DNA of 64,000 nt, from positions 124,001 to 188,000 of the forward strand of contig NZ_SLXM01000001.1 in NCBI RefSeq assembly GCF_004345825.1, written 5' to 3'. The translations under genes were made by a program, and so were the position numbers. The notes below the pieces were generated by a model. The model searched no databases. It saw only the letters and a list, made by a program, of their open reading frames with translations, and was not told where the DNA came from. Shown one piece after another: positions 49,586 to 59,955 of this stretch; position 1 is the stretch's first letter, and the number at the start of each line of letters is the position of its first letter. Source of the stretch: Tenacibaculum skagerrakense (GTDB lineage: Bacteria; Bacteroidota; Bacteroidia; Flavobacteriales; Flavobacteriaceae).

Positions 49586-50512
49586 TTATTTTAAAACTCT
49601 TCTATTTATCTTCTTTCTTTCTATTTTAGTACGTTTTCTTCCGCTATTCCTTACAGCTGGTTTTGTATTTGCATCTCCTCCTTTTAAATATTGGATAAAT
49701 CCTCTTCCAGTGAAAACGTATGTTGTGTTACTATTTAAGTGAAATAACTCTATCGCTCCATCATTAATAACGCTTAATTCAAATTCTTCAGTATCTCCGC
49801 CATCATAATAAAGTGTTAAAAACTTTAGGTCATCATAATCTATAATATCATCTACTTGATAGCTACCTACATAGTCCCAATTAATTAAATCAACATTTGT
49901 GCCAAAACTATCATGAGATGAATAAAACGTTGTATTGTTTTCTGGCGTAAATTGTAAGAAATGCTCACTATCAAAAGGGTTTGCAGTTCCGTTGGCTGCA
50001 CCTGTTCTTTCCCATGCTACATACTCTTGTAAGAAGTACTCAATGTTGTCATAGAATAACATATCGTAATCAAAATTACTTCTTTGGTATCCAACTAAAA
50101 TATAACTAACATTTCGTTGTAAATCGTTTAATCTAATTTCATTTGCTGAAATCTGAACAACTTCAAAACTATAGTTTCCATCTAAGTTGTGTCGAGTTTC
50201 TAAAACTCCGTCGTTATAAGTTCTATAACTACCTACATGAATTCCTAATCCGTTTCCTGTATGTCCGATATCAACAATGTTATTATTTGCATATAATGCA
50301 CCATTAAAAAATGATACTGTAAATGCTTTTGATAAATATGGTATTTCAGCAGTTCCTGTTGTTCTATGATAATCTACATACCATAAATCATATCCTCCTA
50401 CAACTTCTTCAAGTGATACATAATTGTCTATAATTGGATCGTCATTTACAACAACACAAGAAGTGATTGAGACGGATATTATAAGTGCGAAAAGTAATTT
50501 TAATGTTTTCAT
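49586..50512 (-). CDS. Lipoprotein of unknown function
   Basis: 308 residues with lipobox ITSC (Cys19). The mature protein is rich in aromatic residues and beta-like (GGYDLWYVDYH, GNYSFEVVQ, WDYVGSYQVDD) and ends in a very basic tail (RNSGRKRTKIERKKINRR). The two halves both contain short lipocalin-like strand patterns. Relatives in flavobacteria have been annotated as nicotinic acid mononucleotide adenylyltransferase, which this sequence does not support. Function unknown. Confidence 0.65.
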   Translation of the reverse strand: MKTLKLLFALIISVSITSCVVVNDDPIIDNYVSLEEVVGGYDLWYVDYHRTTGTAEIPYLSKAFTVSFFNGALYANNNIVDIGHTGNGLGIHVGSYRTYNDGVLETRHNLDGNYSFEVVQISANEIRLNDLQRNVSYILVGYQRSNFDYDMLFYDNIEYFLQEYVAWERTGAANGTANPFDSEHFLQFTPENNTTFYSSHDSFGTNVDLINWDYVGSYQVDDIIDYDDLKFLTLYYDGGDTEEFELSVINDGAIELFHLNSNTTYVFTGRGFIQYLKGGDANTKPAVRNSGRKRTKIERKKINRRVLK

Positions 50513-50568
50513 ATGTATCAGTTTTTATGGTTATACTAAGTACATTTCAAAATGCATGCCAAAAAAAG

Positions 50569-50591
50569 AAAGCCACTAAAATAGTGGCTTT
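50569..50591 (-). terminator. Terminator of the small lipoprotein gene (minus strand)
   Basis: AAAGCCACTA pairs with TAGTGGCTTT. On the minus strand the hairpin is followed by T's. Confidence 0.75.
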
Positions 50592-50612
50592 GAGATATGT
50601 TTGTTAATCGGG

Positions 50613-51089
50613 TTATTGCATAATAATCGATTTCCCTTTTTTCACGGGACCAGTTTTAAAATATTTCGTTTTAGTTCCTTCTATATAGCTGATAACTAAT
50701 TCATCATCTTTTAAGGTAAAAGGAACTTCTTTATTTTGATCTGGTGCAGCATTCCCATATTCTTTTGTTACATCGTTATGCATTTGAATATCTTTAGGAG
50801 CTGTTGAATTGTAAAAAATTGCAGAAACAACCTTTTCCTTATTTTCTGTAAAGGTTCTAGTTTTTGCTTTTTTGTTTTGGTAATAAATACTGTCAAAAGT
50901 AATATCTGTATCAGCAGTATACACAATTTTAAGTTCTGTACCTCCTGGAGAACCTGGCATTCCTCCAACTCTTGAATAAGATGTGGTAGAAACTACATTA
51001 AAAGGAGCTGTACTTTCTAATTTATAACTTGCACATTTTGTTAGTGTAATTAATAGTATGGGAAGTGATATGATTTTTAAAAATTTCAT
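50613..51089 (-). CDS. Small lipoprotein of unknown function
   Basis: 158 residues, lipobox LTKC (Cys near 19). The mature part has a Gly/Pro-rich stretch (YSRVGGMPGSPGGTE) and beta-like segments. No family recognised. It is divergent from the FAD oxidoreductase gene and separately terminated. Confidence 0.6.
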   Translation of the reverse strand: MKFLKIISLPILLITLTKCASYKLESTAPFNVVSTTSYSRVGGMPGSPGGTELKIVYTADTDITFDSIYYQNKKAKTRTFTENKEKVVSAIFYNSTAPKDIQMHNDVTKEYGNAAPDQNKEVPFTLKDDELVISYIEGTKTKYFKTGPVKKGKSIIMQ

Positions 51090-51169
51090 GTCGGTAGTTT
51101 TTCTAATGAGTTTTCAAGATTTATACCAAAGTACAAATTTATATGAAACCTTTTTTATAGTTTTAAATT

Positions 51170-52279
51170 ATGAATCAATTAAGTTACTGGGAAATAAAAC
51201 AGTGGTTTCAACAAGTTGATTTTACTATTGTAGGAAGTGGAATAGTAGGATTGAATTGTGCGCTAAACTTGCAAAGGAAGTATCCAAACGCTAAAGTTTT
51301 AGTTTTAGAGAAAGGAATGTTGCCTCAAGGAGCAAGTACAAAAAATGCAGGTTTTGCTTGTTTTGGAAGCCTATCGGAATTAATTGATGATTTAAAATCG
51401 CATTCTGAAGAAGAGGTTGTAAACCTTGTACAAAGAAGATGGGAAGGATTACAGTTTTTAAGTCAAAATTTAGGTGATAAGAATATAGACTTTCAACAAA
51501 ACAATGGATATGAATTATTTGATGATAGTCAATTATATGAGGAATGTTTATCTCGAAAAGAGGAAATCAACAAACTGTTAGATCCAATATTTAAAAAAGA
51601 TGTTTTTTCTGAAAGTGAAAATATTTTTCAGTTTGAAAACATTCAAGGAAATTATATAGTAAACAATTTTGAAGGTCAGATTGATACTGGAAAAATGATG
51701 TTTCATTTAGTAAAGAAATGTCAAGAAGTTGGTGTTTCAATATTAAATAACACAAGTGTTTTAAATTTTGAAGATGTTGAAAATGGTGTAATTGTAGAAA
51801 CTAAAGATGTAACCTTTACGACCAACAAATTATTGATAGCCACTAATGGCTTTTCCAAGCAATTAATTTCAGAAGAGGTTAAACCCGCTAGGGCGCAAGT
51901 GCTAATTACAAAACCGATTAAAAACTTACATATAAAAGGGACTTTCCATTTAGATAAAGGATATTATTATTTTAGAAATATAGATAATAGAATTCTCTTT
52001 GGAGGAGGAAGAAATTTAGATTTCAAAGCCGAAGAAACTACGGAGTTTTCATTAACAGAATTAGTTCAAAATAAGCTTGAAGAATTATTAAGCACTACAA
52101 TTTTACCAAATACAGATTTTGAAATTGAGCATAGATGGAGTGGAATAATGGGAGTTGGAAATCAGAAGAAAAGCATTGTAAAACCTATTTCTAACAATGT
52201 TTACTGTGGTGTTCGGTTAGGCGGAATGGGTGTAGCTATTGGAAGTTTAGTAGGGAAAGAATTAGCTGAATTGGTATGA
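51170..52279 (+). CDS. FAD-dependent oxidoreductase (DAO family)
   Basis: 369 residues. FAD-binding start VDFTIVGSGIVGLNCALNL followed by VLVLEKG and GASTKNAGFACFGS. The C-terminal part has KGYYYFRNIDNRILFGGGR and HRWSGIMG, as in glycine/D-amino-acid oxidases. It probably oxidises an amine or amino acid in the cytoplasm; substrate unknown. It overlaps the next gene by 4 bases. Confidence 0.88.
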   Translation: MNQLSYWEIKQWFQQVDFTIVGSGIVGLNCALNLQRKYPNAKVLVLEKGMLPQGASTKNAGFACFGSLSELIDDLKSHSEEEVVNLVQRRWEGLQFLSQNLGDKNIDFQQNNGYELFDDSQLYEECLSRKEEINKLLDPIFKKDVFSESENIFQFENIQGNYIVNNFEGQIDTGKMMFHLVKKCQEVGVSILNNTSVLNFEDVENGVIVETKDVTFTTNKLLIATNGFSKQLISEEVKPARAQVLITKPIKNLHIKGTFHLDKGYYYFRNIDNRILFGGGRNLDFKAEETTEFSLTELVQNKLEELLSTTILPNTDFEIEHRWSGIMGVGNQKKSIVKPISNNVYCGVRLGGMGVAIGSLVGKELAELV

Positions 52280-52725
52280 GTGTAAAAAAACAACTTTTTG
52301 AAGAATGTAAGTTGTATGTTGAAAAGCGCGAACAGACAATTCGTGAAATTATGTCTTCACATAAAAAAGCGCTGTTCTCGGAAACGAAGAGTTCTGCTGG
52401 CGACAAACATGAAACTGGAAGAGCAATGTTGCAGTTAGAAATGGAAAAAGCAAGTCAGCAAATTACTGTAGTACAACAAATGAAAGAAGTATTACATCGA
52501 ATAAATATTGAGGATTCTTCAGAGGTTGTTCGTCTAGGAAGTTTAGTGTATACCAATAAGGCAGTTTATTATTTAGCTATAAGTATGGGAGCAGTTTCAG
52601 TTGAAAACACAAATTATTTTGTGATTTCTAGTTCCTCACCAATTGGAAAATTGTTGTTAGGTAAAAAGATAAATGATGCGATTTATTTTAACGGACAGGA
52701 AATAAAAATTACTCAGATATTTTAA
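52276..52725 (+). CDS. GreA/GreB C-terminal-like small protein
   Basis: 149 residues. An N-terminal helical hairpin (about 1-75, including KSSAGDKHETGRAMLQLEMEKA) and a C-terminal region (VRLGSLVYTNKAVYYLAISMG, ISSSSPIGKLLLGKKINDAI) that resembles the GreA/GreB FKBP-like C-terminal fold (SPIGxxLLGKKxGD). Relatives are sometimes labelled 3-oxoacyl-ACP synthase, which the length does not fit. It may act at RNA polymerase, by analogy only. It overlaps the convergent ABC gene by 17 bases. Confidence 0.7.
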   Translation: MSVKKQLFEECKLYVEKREQTIREIMSSHKKALFSETKSSAGDKHETGRAMLQLEMEKASQQITVVQQMKEVLHRINIEDSSEVVRLGSLVYTNKAVYYLAISMGAVSVENTNYFVISSSSPIGKLLLGKKINDAIYFNGQEIKITQIF

Positions 52726-53641
52726 ATGTAAGATAGATTTCTGAACCAATTGTTAATGCATTCGGGTGCGATAAGAATATAGGTTGGTTATCTATTAATG
52801 CTTCAATTAACCAATAGTTTCCTTTGAAATAGTTTTTTGTAACAATGGCTTTTATACCAGAATTATCTGTCACTTTAATTTGATGAGGGTACAGTAGTTT
52901 TTTGTCGCCATTAACTTCAATTTCATTAACATCATCAAATAGCGCTGCAACATATTTATTGGGAGGAAACTGATAAAGTTCATTTGGCTTCCCTTGTGCA
53001 AGTATTGAATGATCTTTAATCACAATTAATTGATCTGAGAAGGAAAGTGCATCGCTCCCATCATGAGTCGCAACAATACAAGCAATATTTTTATTCTTAA
53101 GATATTGAAATAACTTTCTTCTTAAGGTGTTTTTTTTAAAGTTATCAATCTGACTGAAAGGTTCATCTAGCAACAATAACTCTGGTTCTTTGGCTAAAGC
53201 TCTAGCAATGGCAACACGTTGTTGTTGTCCCCCACTCAAGGTTTTGACTTTTACTTTGGCAAACCTTTCCATTTCAATAACTTCAAGTAATTCTTGAGTT
53301 CTTTGTTTAGCTTCCTCAGGAAAAAAACGAGAAAGATGTTTTGAAATGTTTTCCGCAACAGTGGTAAAAGGCATTAGTTCAAAATTTTGAGGAACGTATT
53401 TAAAAAATTCCATTCCAGGAACTAAGTGATATTCTGGTCCTAAAATTTGATGGTTGTTCCAAAATAAAGAGCCTTCATTTACATCGAGTAAACCATAGAT
53501 TATTTTTAATAAGGTAGATTTCCCGCAACCACTTTCTCCCATTACACTCAAATGCTCTCCCGCTTTTAACGAAAGACTTATATTATTAAGTGTTGGTTTG
53601 TTCTTAGTATAAGAAAAAGAAATGTCGTTTACTTGTAGCAT
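52709..53641 (-). CDS. ABC transporter ATP-binding protein
   Basis: 310 residues from the ATG at 53641 (MLQVNDISFSYT). Walker A GESGCGKST, signature LSGGQQQR, Walker B LLLLDEPF, and the switch His in ATHDGSD. The C-terminal extension (about 230-310) is TOBE-like, as in importers of the PotA/ModC/CysA type. No permease or binding protein lies beside it, so the substrate is unknown. Confidence 0.9.
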   Translation of the reverse strand: MLQVNDISFSYTKNKPTLNNISLSLKAGEHLSVMGESGCGKSTLLKIIYGLLDVNEGSLFWNNHQILGPEYHLVPGMEFFKYVPQNFELMPFTTVAENISKHLSRFFPEEAKQRTQELLEVIEMERFAKVKVKTLSGGQQQRVAIARALAKEPELLLLDEPFSQIDNFKKNTLRRKLFQYLKNKNIACIVATHDGSDALSFSDQLIVIKDHSILAQGKPNELYQFPPNKYVAALFDDVNEIEVNGDKKLLYPHQIKVTDNSGIKAIVTKNYFKGNYWLIEALIDNQPIFLSHPNALTIGSEIYLTFKISE

Positions 53642-53655
53642 AGGTGCAAAAATAA

Positions 53656-53685
53656 GAATAACCGACACTTACGTATCGGCTATTC
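53656..53685 (-). terminator. Possible terminator between the M13 peptidase and ABC genes
   Basis: AATAACCGA and TCGGCTATT pair with one mismatch around a 10-base loop. On the minus strand it is followed by a T-rich stretch. Confidence 0.5.
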
Positions 53686-53707
53686 TAAAAATATTGTTTG
53701 AAATGTA

Positions 53708-55795
53708 TTACCAGATTTTAACTCTGTCTTCTGGTTTTAAATACATGTTATCTCCTTCTTTAATATCGAAAGCTTCATAAAAAGCATCTACATTTCTTAA
53801 AGGTACATAAGCTCTAAAGTTTCCTGGAGAGTGAGGGTCTGTTTTAATTTGATTTTTAATTGCTTCAGGACGTGCTTTAGTTCTCCAGATTGTTCCCCAA
53901 GAAAGGAAGAAACGTTGTTCTGGGGTAAATCCATCGATTTTCTCAGGACGACCATTTTTCTCTAAGAAAATTTGTAATCCTTCGTAAGCAGCGTTTACAC
54001 CACCTAAATCACCAATATTTTCACCTAATGTGAAAGTTCCGTTTACATGAACATCATCAATAGCAACTAAATTATCGTACTGGCTAATTAAAGCTTTTCC
54101 TTCAGCAGCAAATTTTGCAGCATCTTCTTCAGACCACCAGTTGTTTAAGTTTCCATCTCCATCAAAACGAGCACCAGAATCGTCAAAACTATGAGAAATT
54201 TCGTGTCCAATTACAGCTCCAATACCACCATAATTAACAGCTTCATCTGCTTGATAGTTATAGAAAGGAGGTTGTAAAATAGCCGCAGGGAAAACAATCT
54301 CGTTGTTTACAGGATTAAAGTATGCATTTACAGTTTGTGGAGACATTCCCCACTCAGTTCTATCAACAGGTTTTCCTAAATCAGATATGTTTTTATCGTA
54401 GTTCCATTTAGCAACATTAATTGCATTTTCAAAATAACTACCTCCTTCTTTTACTCCTTTTACTTGTAAAGCAGAGTAATCTTTCCATTTATCAGGGTAT
54501 GCAATTTTAACGGTTAATTTGCTTAATTTTTCTAAAGCTTTTTGCTTTGTAGAATCGCTCATCCATGTTAAACCTTTAATACGCTTTTCAAATCCTAAAA
54601 GCACATTATCAATCATTTCTCTAGCTTTTTGCTTCGCTTCAGGCGGGAATTTTTTATCTACATATAATTTTCCGATAGCTTCACCAATAGAACCGTTTAC
54701 AGATGCTAAAGCTCTTTCATTACGAGGTCTTTGCTCTTTTGCTCCTCTTAAATCTCTACTGTAAAACTCCCAGTTAGCAGTTTCTAAATCTGTAGATAAT
54801 AACCCAGCAGCACCATTAATAGCATTCCAACGTAAAAGTGTTTTCATATCTTCTACAGGGCGCTCTGTGAAAATATCATTAAATGCTTTAAAGTAGTTTG
54901 GATCTGTAACGATGATTTTATCTAAACTTTCTACGCCAATTCCTTTTAAATGCGCATTCCAGTCGATAGCAGGAGCTAAAGATTGTAATTCCTCAATAGA
55001 CATTGGATTGTACATTTTTCTTGTATCACGTCTGTCTTCTTTTGTCATCATAGGTTTTGCTAAGCTACTTTCAAGAGAAACTACAGTAGCAGCATTCTTA
55101 GTTGCAGTAGCTTCATCTTCTCCTAGTTTTTGGAACATTTTAGCTACAAAAGCTTCGTATTTTTTTAACTTTTCTTTTGTGTCTTCGTCTTCATCAACAT
55201 AATAATCTCTAGATAATCCTAAACCTTCAGCACCTAAATAACCAGCATTTATTTTACTATCTTTTAAATCATTAAAAACGCCAAAACCATAAAAAGCACC
55301 ACCACCGTAAGGAGCCATATTGGTAATATAATCCTCTACATCTTTTTTAGTTTTGATTTCATCAATCTTAGCTAAAAAAGGTTTTAATGGTTCAACACCT
55401 TGTTGATTACGTGTAACAGTATCCATAATACTTTCGTAGTAGTTTACTGCTTTTTGTTGGTCGCTATCAATTTCGTTTCCTTGAGTATCTTTAATTTTTG
55501 GAAAATTACCTTGCTCAATAGCTTCATTTAAAATAGCTAATACGTCTGCATCGGTTTTTTTACGTAGTTCTCCAAATCCTCCCCAACTTGTCCTGTCAGC
55601 AGGGATTTCGGTTTTATCTAACCAGCTTCCGTTTACATATCTAAAGAAATCATCTGAAGGTTTTACAGATGTATCCATGTTTTCTAAAACAATTCCAGGG
55701 ATTTTTTCCGCGGTTTCTGCTTTTTCTGTTTTACAGGCCATCATTCCAATTGAGGCTACAGCACTATAAACCAGCGCTTTTCTAAGTGTGATCAT
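53708..55795 (-). CDS. M13 family metallopeptidase (neprilysin/PepO type), lipoprotein
   Basis: 695 residues. Lipobox MMAC (Cys near 21), so anchored in the envelope. The zinc site is GHEISHSFDDSGARFDGDGN (HExxH) with the third ligand in GENIGDLGG; NPVNNEIVFPA upstream is the substrate-binding NxxxN..P segment typical of M13. Members cut small peptides outside the cytoplasm. The next gene, an S9 peptidase, lies 15 bases upstream on the same strand, so two exported peptidases are expressed together. Confidence 0.93.
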   Translation of the reverse strand: MITLRKALVYSAVASIGMMACKTEKAETAEKIPGIVLENMDTSVKPSDDFFRYVNGSWLDKTEIPADRTSWGGFGELRKKTDADVLAILNEAIEQGNFPKIKDTQGNEIDSDQQKAVNYYESIMDTVTRNQQGVEPLKPFLAKIDEIKTKKDVEDYITNMAPYGGGAFYGFGVFNDLKDSKINAGYLGAEGLGLSRDYYVDEDEDTKEKLKKYEAFVAKMFQKLGEDEATATKNAATVVSLESSLAKPMMTKEDRRDTRKMYNPMSIEELQSLAPAIDWNAHLKGIGVESLDKIIVTDPNYFKAFNDIFTERPVEDMKTLLRWNAINGAAGLLSTDLETANWEFYSRDLRGAKEQRPRNERALASVNGSIGEAIGKLYVDKKFPPEAKQKAREMIDNVLLGFEKRIKGLTWMSDSTKQKALEKLSKLTVKIAYPDKWKDYSALQVKGVKEGGSYFENAINVAKWNYDKNISDLGKPVDRTEWGMSPQTVNAYFNPVNNEIVFPAAILQPPFYNYQADEAVNYGGIGAVIGHEISHSFDDSGARFDGDGNLNNWWSEEDAAKFAAEGKALISQYDNLVAIDDVHVNGTFTLGENIGDLGGVNAAYEGLQIFLEKNGRPEKIDGFTPEQRFFLSWGTIWRTKARPEAIKNQIKTDPHSPGNFRAYVPLRNVDAFYEAFDIKEGDNMYLKPEDRVKIW

Positions 55796-55809
55796 GTTGA
55801 ATTAATTTA

Positions 55810-57963
55810 TTAAGGCTTAATTTTTTCAGTTTTAGGATTTGGTAAATTTTCAAACCCCATGTTATATAAAGTAAATCCGAAAATATCGGCATATTGTTCT
55901 ATGGTTTTAGCAACAGGCGTACCTGCTCCGTGACCAGCATTTGTTTCAATTCTAATTAATACAGGATTATTTCCTTGTTGTTTATCTTGTAGTTCGGCAG
56001 CAAATTTAAAACTGTGTGCAGGAACCACACGATCATCATGATCTCCTGTAGTTACCATTGTAGCAGGATATTCTACTCCTTTTTTAACATTGTGTACAGG
56101 AGAATATCCTTTTAAATATTCGAACATTTCTTTGTTATCCTCAGCGGTACCATAATCATAAGCCCAACCTGCACCAGCAGTAAAAGTATGATAGCGTAAC
56201 ATGTCTAAAACCCCCACAGCAGGTAATGCTACTTTCATTAAATCTGGACGCTGTGTCATTGTTGCACCAACTAATAATCCACCATTAGATCCACCACGGA
56301 TTGCTAAAAAGTCAGAAGAAGTATACTTGTTATTGATTAAATATTCTGCTGCAGCAATGAAATCATCAAATACATTTTGCTTTTGCATTTTTGTTCCTGC
56401 AACGTGCCATTTTTTACCGTACTCACCACCACCACGTAAGTTAGGAACAGCATAAACACCACCTTGTTCCATCCAAACAGCGTTAGCAATACTAAAATTC
56501 GGAGTTAAACTAATATTAAACCCACCATAACCATATAATATTGTTGGGTTTTTACCATTTAACTCTAATCCTTTTCTGTAAGTAATAATCATTGGAACTT
56601 TTGTTCCATCTTTTGAATTATAAAATACTTGTTTACTTTCATAGTCATCAGCATTGAAAGAAATATTAGGTTTCCAATATAATTTATAAGTACCTTCTTT
56701 TGGGTTGAAAATATATGAAGAACTTGGAGTGTTGTAATTGGTAAAAGAAAAATACAATTCTTCAGCTTCTTTTTTACCACCAAAACCACTAACAGATCCA
56801 ACACCAGGCAAATCAATTTCTCTAATTAAGTTTCCATCATAGTCATATTGAAAAACTTTAGAAACCGCATCAACCATGTATTCAGCAAAGAAATATCCGG
56901 CACCTTTAGAAGGACTTAACACATTTTCAGTCTCAGGAATAAAATCTTTCCAGTTTTCTGGAGTAGGGTTTGAAGCATCAACAGTTACAATTTTTTGATT
57001 AGGCGCATTTAAGTTGGTTACTAAGTACAACTTTGTGCCCTTGTTGTCGGCAACATAAGTATCACTATCAAAATTACCAACAACAGTTACAAAAGAGCTG
57101 TTAGGTTGTGATAGGTCTTTAATAAATAATTTATTACCTGAAGTTGAGGTTGAAGCTGTTACTACTAAATACCTATCATCATCAGTTAAATAACCACCTA
57201 CATATCGATGTTTCTCTTCAGGAGTTGCGCCAAAAATTACCTCATCTGTTTTTTGTGATGTTCCTAGTTTGTGGTAATATAATTTATGTTGATCTGTTTT
57301 TGCTGAAAGCTCACTTCCTTTAGGTTTATCGTAACTAGAGTAGTAAAAACCTTCGTTTCCTTTCCAAGAAATTCCTGAAAACTTAACATCTACTAAAGTG
57401 TCTTCTTTGATTTCTTTAGACTCAACATCCATGACAATTATTTTTCTCCAATCGCTTCCTCCTTCAGAAATTGCATAAGCAACAGTTTTACCATCTTTAG
57501 AAAAACTAACACTACTCATTGAGGTAGTTCCATCCTCAGCAAATGTATTCGGATCTAAGAAAACTTCTTCTTCTTTTTCTTTACCCTTTCTATATAAAAC
57601 ATAATGATTTTGCAATCCGTTATTTTTGTAGAAATAAGTATAATCACCTTCTTCAAAAGGAACTCCGACTTTTTCATAATTCCAAAGCTCCGATAATCTT
57701 TCTTTTAATTGAGCTCGATAAGGAATTTTATCTAGATAATTAAAAGTAACTTCATTTTCGGCTTTTACCCAATTTTCAGTTTCTTTGCTTCTATCATCTT
57801 CTAACCATCTATAATTATCGGTTACTTCAGTATCAAAATAGTTGTCTACAACAGGTTGTTTTGTTGTTTCTGGATAGTTCAATTCAATATTATTTTTAGG
57901 AGATTCGTTTTTACATGCCGCAAAAAGCAGTATTGTAAATGCAGATAAGATTAATTTTTTCAT
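55810..57963 (-). CDS. Prolyl oligopeptidase, S9A family, lipoprotein
   Basis: 717 residues from the ATG at 57963. Lipobox FAAC (Cys near 15). An N-terminal beta-propeller (about 75-420) is followed by an alpha/beta hydrolase domain with the nucleophile in RGGSNGGLL, the Asp region in GDHDDRVVP and the His in NAGHGAG. It cleaves proline-containing peptides up to about 30 residues in the periplasm or at the surface. It is co-directional with the M13 peptidase. Confidence 0.93.
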   Translation of the reverse strand: MKKLILSAFTILLFAACKNESPKNNIELNYPETTKQPVVDNYFDTEVTDNYRWLEDDRSKETENWVKAENEVTFNYLDKIPYRAQLKERLSELWNYEKVGVPFEEGDYTYFYKNNGLQNHYVLYRKGKEKEEEVFLDPNTFAEDGTTSMSSVSFSKDGKTVAYAISEGGSDWRKIIVMDVESKEIKEDTLVDVKFSGISWKGNEGFYYSSYDKPKGSELSAKTDQHKLYYHKLGTSQKTDEVIFGATPEEKHRYVGGYLTDDDRYLVVTASTSTSGNKLFIKDLSQPNSSFVTVVGNFDSDTYVADNKGTKLYLVTNLNAPNQKIVTVDASNPTPENWKDFIPETENVLSPSKGAGYFFAEYMVDAVSKVFQYDYDGNLIREIDLPGVGSVSGFGGKKEAEELYFSFTNYNTPSSSYIFNPKEGTYKLYWKPNISFNADDYESKQVFYNSKDGTKVPMIITYRKGLELNGKNPTILYGYGGFNISLTPNFSIANAVWMEQGGVYAVPNLRGGGEYGKKWHVAGTKMQKQNVFDDFIAAAEYLINNKYTSSDFLAIRGGSNGGLLVGATMTQRPDLMKVALPAVGVLDMLRYHTFTAGAGWAYDYGTAEDNKEMFEYLKGYSPVHNVKKGVEYPATMVTTGDHDDRVVPAHSFKFAAELQDKQQGNNPVLIRIETNAGHGAGTPVAKTIEQYADIFGFTLYNMGFENLPNPKTEKIKP

Positions 57964-58045
57964 AATTGTTTGTGTTAATCTTTTCAAAATTAGATTAAAA
58001 AAACAGAGAAATGTTACAATTTAAGATGATTTTAACATAAAACAA

Positions 58046-58053
58046 TAGATTTG
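58046..58053 (+). promoter_or_regulatory. -7 box of trxA
   Basis: TAGATTTG (TAnnTTTG), 50 bases before the ATG. No clear -33 element. Confidence 0.5.
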
Positions 58054-58102
58054 TAATGTTGTATAAATTCAACGTCTAATAAACTAAAAACATAATAAAC
58101 CA

Positions 58103-58462
58103 ATGACAGAATTATTAACGAAAAGCGACTTTCTAGAAAAAATATTTGATTATGAAAATAATAAGGAATGGAACTTCAAAAGTGATGTACCAGTTCTGAT
58201 AGATTTTTATGCAGATTGGTGTGGGCCATGTAAAATGTTAGCTCCGGTGCTAGATCAGTTGAGTGAAGAATATAAGGGAAAGGTTAAAATATACAAGGTA
58301 GATACAGAAGCAGAACAAGAACTTTCGGCTGTATTTGGAATTAGAAGTATACCTTCTATGTTATTTTGTCCAGTAGGAGAAGATCCACAAATGGCACATG
58401 GAGCACTACCAAAAAGTCAAATAGAACAGATCATAGCAGACGTGTTGAAAGTGGCTAAATAA
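58103..58462 (+). CDS. trxA: Thioredoxin
   Basis: 119 residues. A thioredoxin fold with the redox site WCGPCK, upstream FYADWCGPCKML and downstream cis-Pro segment RSIPSML. Slightly longer at the N terminus than E. coli thioredoxin. A likely electron donor for ribonucleotide reductase, whose genes follow about 500 bases later, although they are separated by a promoter and a terminator. Confidence 0.93.
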   Translation: MTELLTKSDFLEKIFDYENNKEWNFKSDVPVLIDFYADWCGPCKMLAPVLDQLSEEYKGKVKIYKVDTEAEQELSAVFGIRSIPSMLFCPVGEDPQMAHGALPKSQIEQIIADVLKVAK

Positions 58463-58567
58463 GCCTAATTGGTGTAGAATTAATAATAAAATAAGCAAAT
58501 AGATGCGGTTTATTTAATAATTGTTTACCAAACACACAAAAAACCAAACCATTTATACAAAATGTAG

Positions 58568-58597
58568 TTGAGGTATTTTAAGATGTATATATATTTG
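58568..58597 (+). promoter_or_regulatory. Strong-looking promoter in the trxA-nrdB gap
   Basis: TTG at 58568-58570 and TATATTTG at 58590-58597 with a 19-base spacer, a good match to the Bacteroidota -33/-7 consensus. No gene of normal size follows before a terminator. Confidence 0.65.
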
Positions 58598-58603
58598 CCG
58601 CGT

Positions 58604-58707
58604 ACTTTTATGTATTCAACATTTACACAATCATAAATCGTAATATTGGGGATTATTCGAATTATGGAATCAAAAACGACGTTACTCAGACGTCGTTTTT
58701 CTTTTTT
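58604..58707 (+). ncRNA. Candidate small RNA of about 100 bases
   Basis: It lies between a consensus promoter (58568-58597) and a perfect 11-base-pair terminator (AAAAACGACGT/ACGTCGTTTTT, 58672-58700, then T's). Only very short frames start inside: an 8-codon frame at 58611, and a 33-codon frame at 58664 that runs through the terminator and is probably not real. No known RNA family recognised. Confidence 0.5.
58672..58707 (+). terminator. Perfect terminator hairpin of the candidate small RNA
   Basis: Eleven perfect base pairs with a 7-base loop, then a long T/C-rich tail. Confidence 0.85.
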
Positions 58708-58983
58708 AAGAATATTGTTTTTGTATTCTTTTTTCACCCTCTTTTCTTGCTTTCTAGAATCCTAGTAAAATTCACTAGTAGAGAAAAATTAGTGTATTTA
58801 AGTTATTGAAAAACAAATAAATAAAGTCTTTTGTTTTTTGTGTTAAAATTTCACGGTTTTTATGTTTTTGTTAAAAACTTCAAGGAGTTTGTGGAAAAGT
58901 AAACCTTTATTTTAGACATAAAATTTCCAATCTTTGTACTTCCCCCATAAGAGAAAAAAAAACACGAAATTTAAATTATCAGA

Positions 58984-59955
58984 ATGGCTACTATAGAACC
59001 TATTTTACAAGAAAACAAGGACAGATTTGTTATTTTTCCAATTCAACATGATGACTTATGGGAATGGTATAAAAAACAACAAGCATGTTTTTGGACAGCT
59101 GAGGAAATAGATTTACACCAAGACTTAGATGATTGGAATAATAAGCTTTCTGATGATGAGCGATATTTCATCAAACATATATTAGCATTTTTTGCTGCTT
59201 CTGATGGAATTGTTAATGAAAATTTAGCTGAGAACTTTGTAAATGAAGTTCAATATAGTGAGGCAAAATTCTTTTATGGTTTCCAAATCATGATGGAAAA
59301 CATTCACTCTGAAACGTATTCGTTATTAATTGATACATATATTAAAAATGACGAAGAGAAGAATAAGCTTTTTAAAGCAATAGAGGTTTTTCCTGCAATT
59401 AAGAAGAAAGCAGATTGGGCTTTAAAATGGATTGAATCTGATTCATTTGCAGAACGATTAATTGCGTTTGCAGCAGTAGAAGGAATTTTCTTCTCAGGAT
59501 CTTTTTGTTCTATTTTCTGGTTAAAGAAGAGAGGTTTATTACCAGGATTAACATTCTCTAATGAGTTAATTTCTAGAGATGAAGGAATGCACTGTGATTT
59601 TGCTGTACACTTACACAATAATCACCTAATAAATAAAGTTTCTAAAGAAAGGATTAAAGAAATTATTATTTCTGCTTTAGATATTGAGCGCGAGTTTATT
59701 ACCGAATCATTACCAGTTAGTTTAATTGGTATGAACGCAAAACTAATGACGCAATATTTAGAGTTTGTAACAGATAGATTGTTATTAGAATTTGGTTGTG
59801 AAAAAGAATACAACGCTACGAATCCTTTTGATTTTATGGAAATGATTTCTTTAGAAGGAAAAACTAATTTCTTCGAAAAGAGAGTTTCTGAGTATCAAAA
59901 GGCAGGAGTTAAATCTGGGGGAACAGGTTCTATCAGTTTTGATGCTGATTTTTAA
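58984..59955 (+). CDS. nrdB: Ribonucleoside-diphosphate reductase, beta subunit (class Ia)
   Basis: 323 residues. Ferritin-like diiron protein carrying the tyrosyl radical. [11 protein letters not shown] contains the conserved Glu/His ligands and the radical Tyr; DEGMHCDF supplies later ligands. The C-terminal tail SFDADF binds the alpha subunit. With NrdA it makes deoxyribonucleotides. It is most like the eukaryote-type small subunit. An approximate -7 box (AATCTTTG, 58929-58936) and a DnaA-box-like TGTGGAAAA (58890-58898) lie upstream. Confidence 0.95.
   Translation: MATIEPILQENKDRFVIFPIQHDDLWEWYKKQQACFWTAEEIDLHQDLDDWNNKLSDDERYFIKHILAFFAASDGIVNENLAENFVNEVQYSEAKFFYGFQIMMENIHSETYSLLIDTYIKNDEEKNKLFKAIEVFPAIKKKADWALKWIESDSFAERLIAFAAVEGIFFSGSFCSIFWLKKRGLLPGLTFSNELISRDEGMHCDFAVHLHNNHLINKVSKERIKEIIISALDIEREFITESLPVSLIGMNAKLMTQYLEFVTDRLLLEFGCEKEYNATNPFDFMEMISLEGKTNFFEKRVSEYQKAGVKSGGTGSISFDADF

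Noticed and set aside
58664..58765. A 33-codon frame after the candidate small RNA promoter
   Set aside because: It runs straight through a perfect terminator hairpin and its C-terminal part is T-rich sequence read as Phe/Leu. I see no sign of selection on it.
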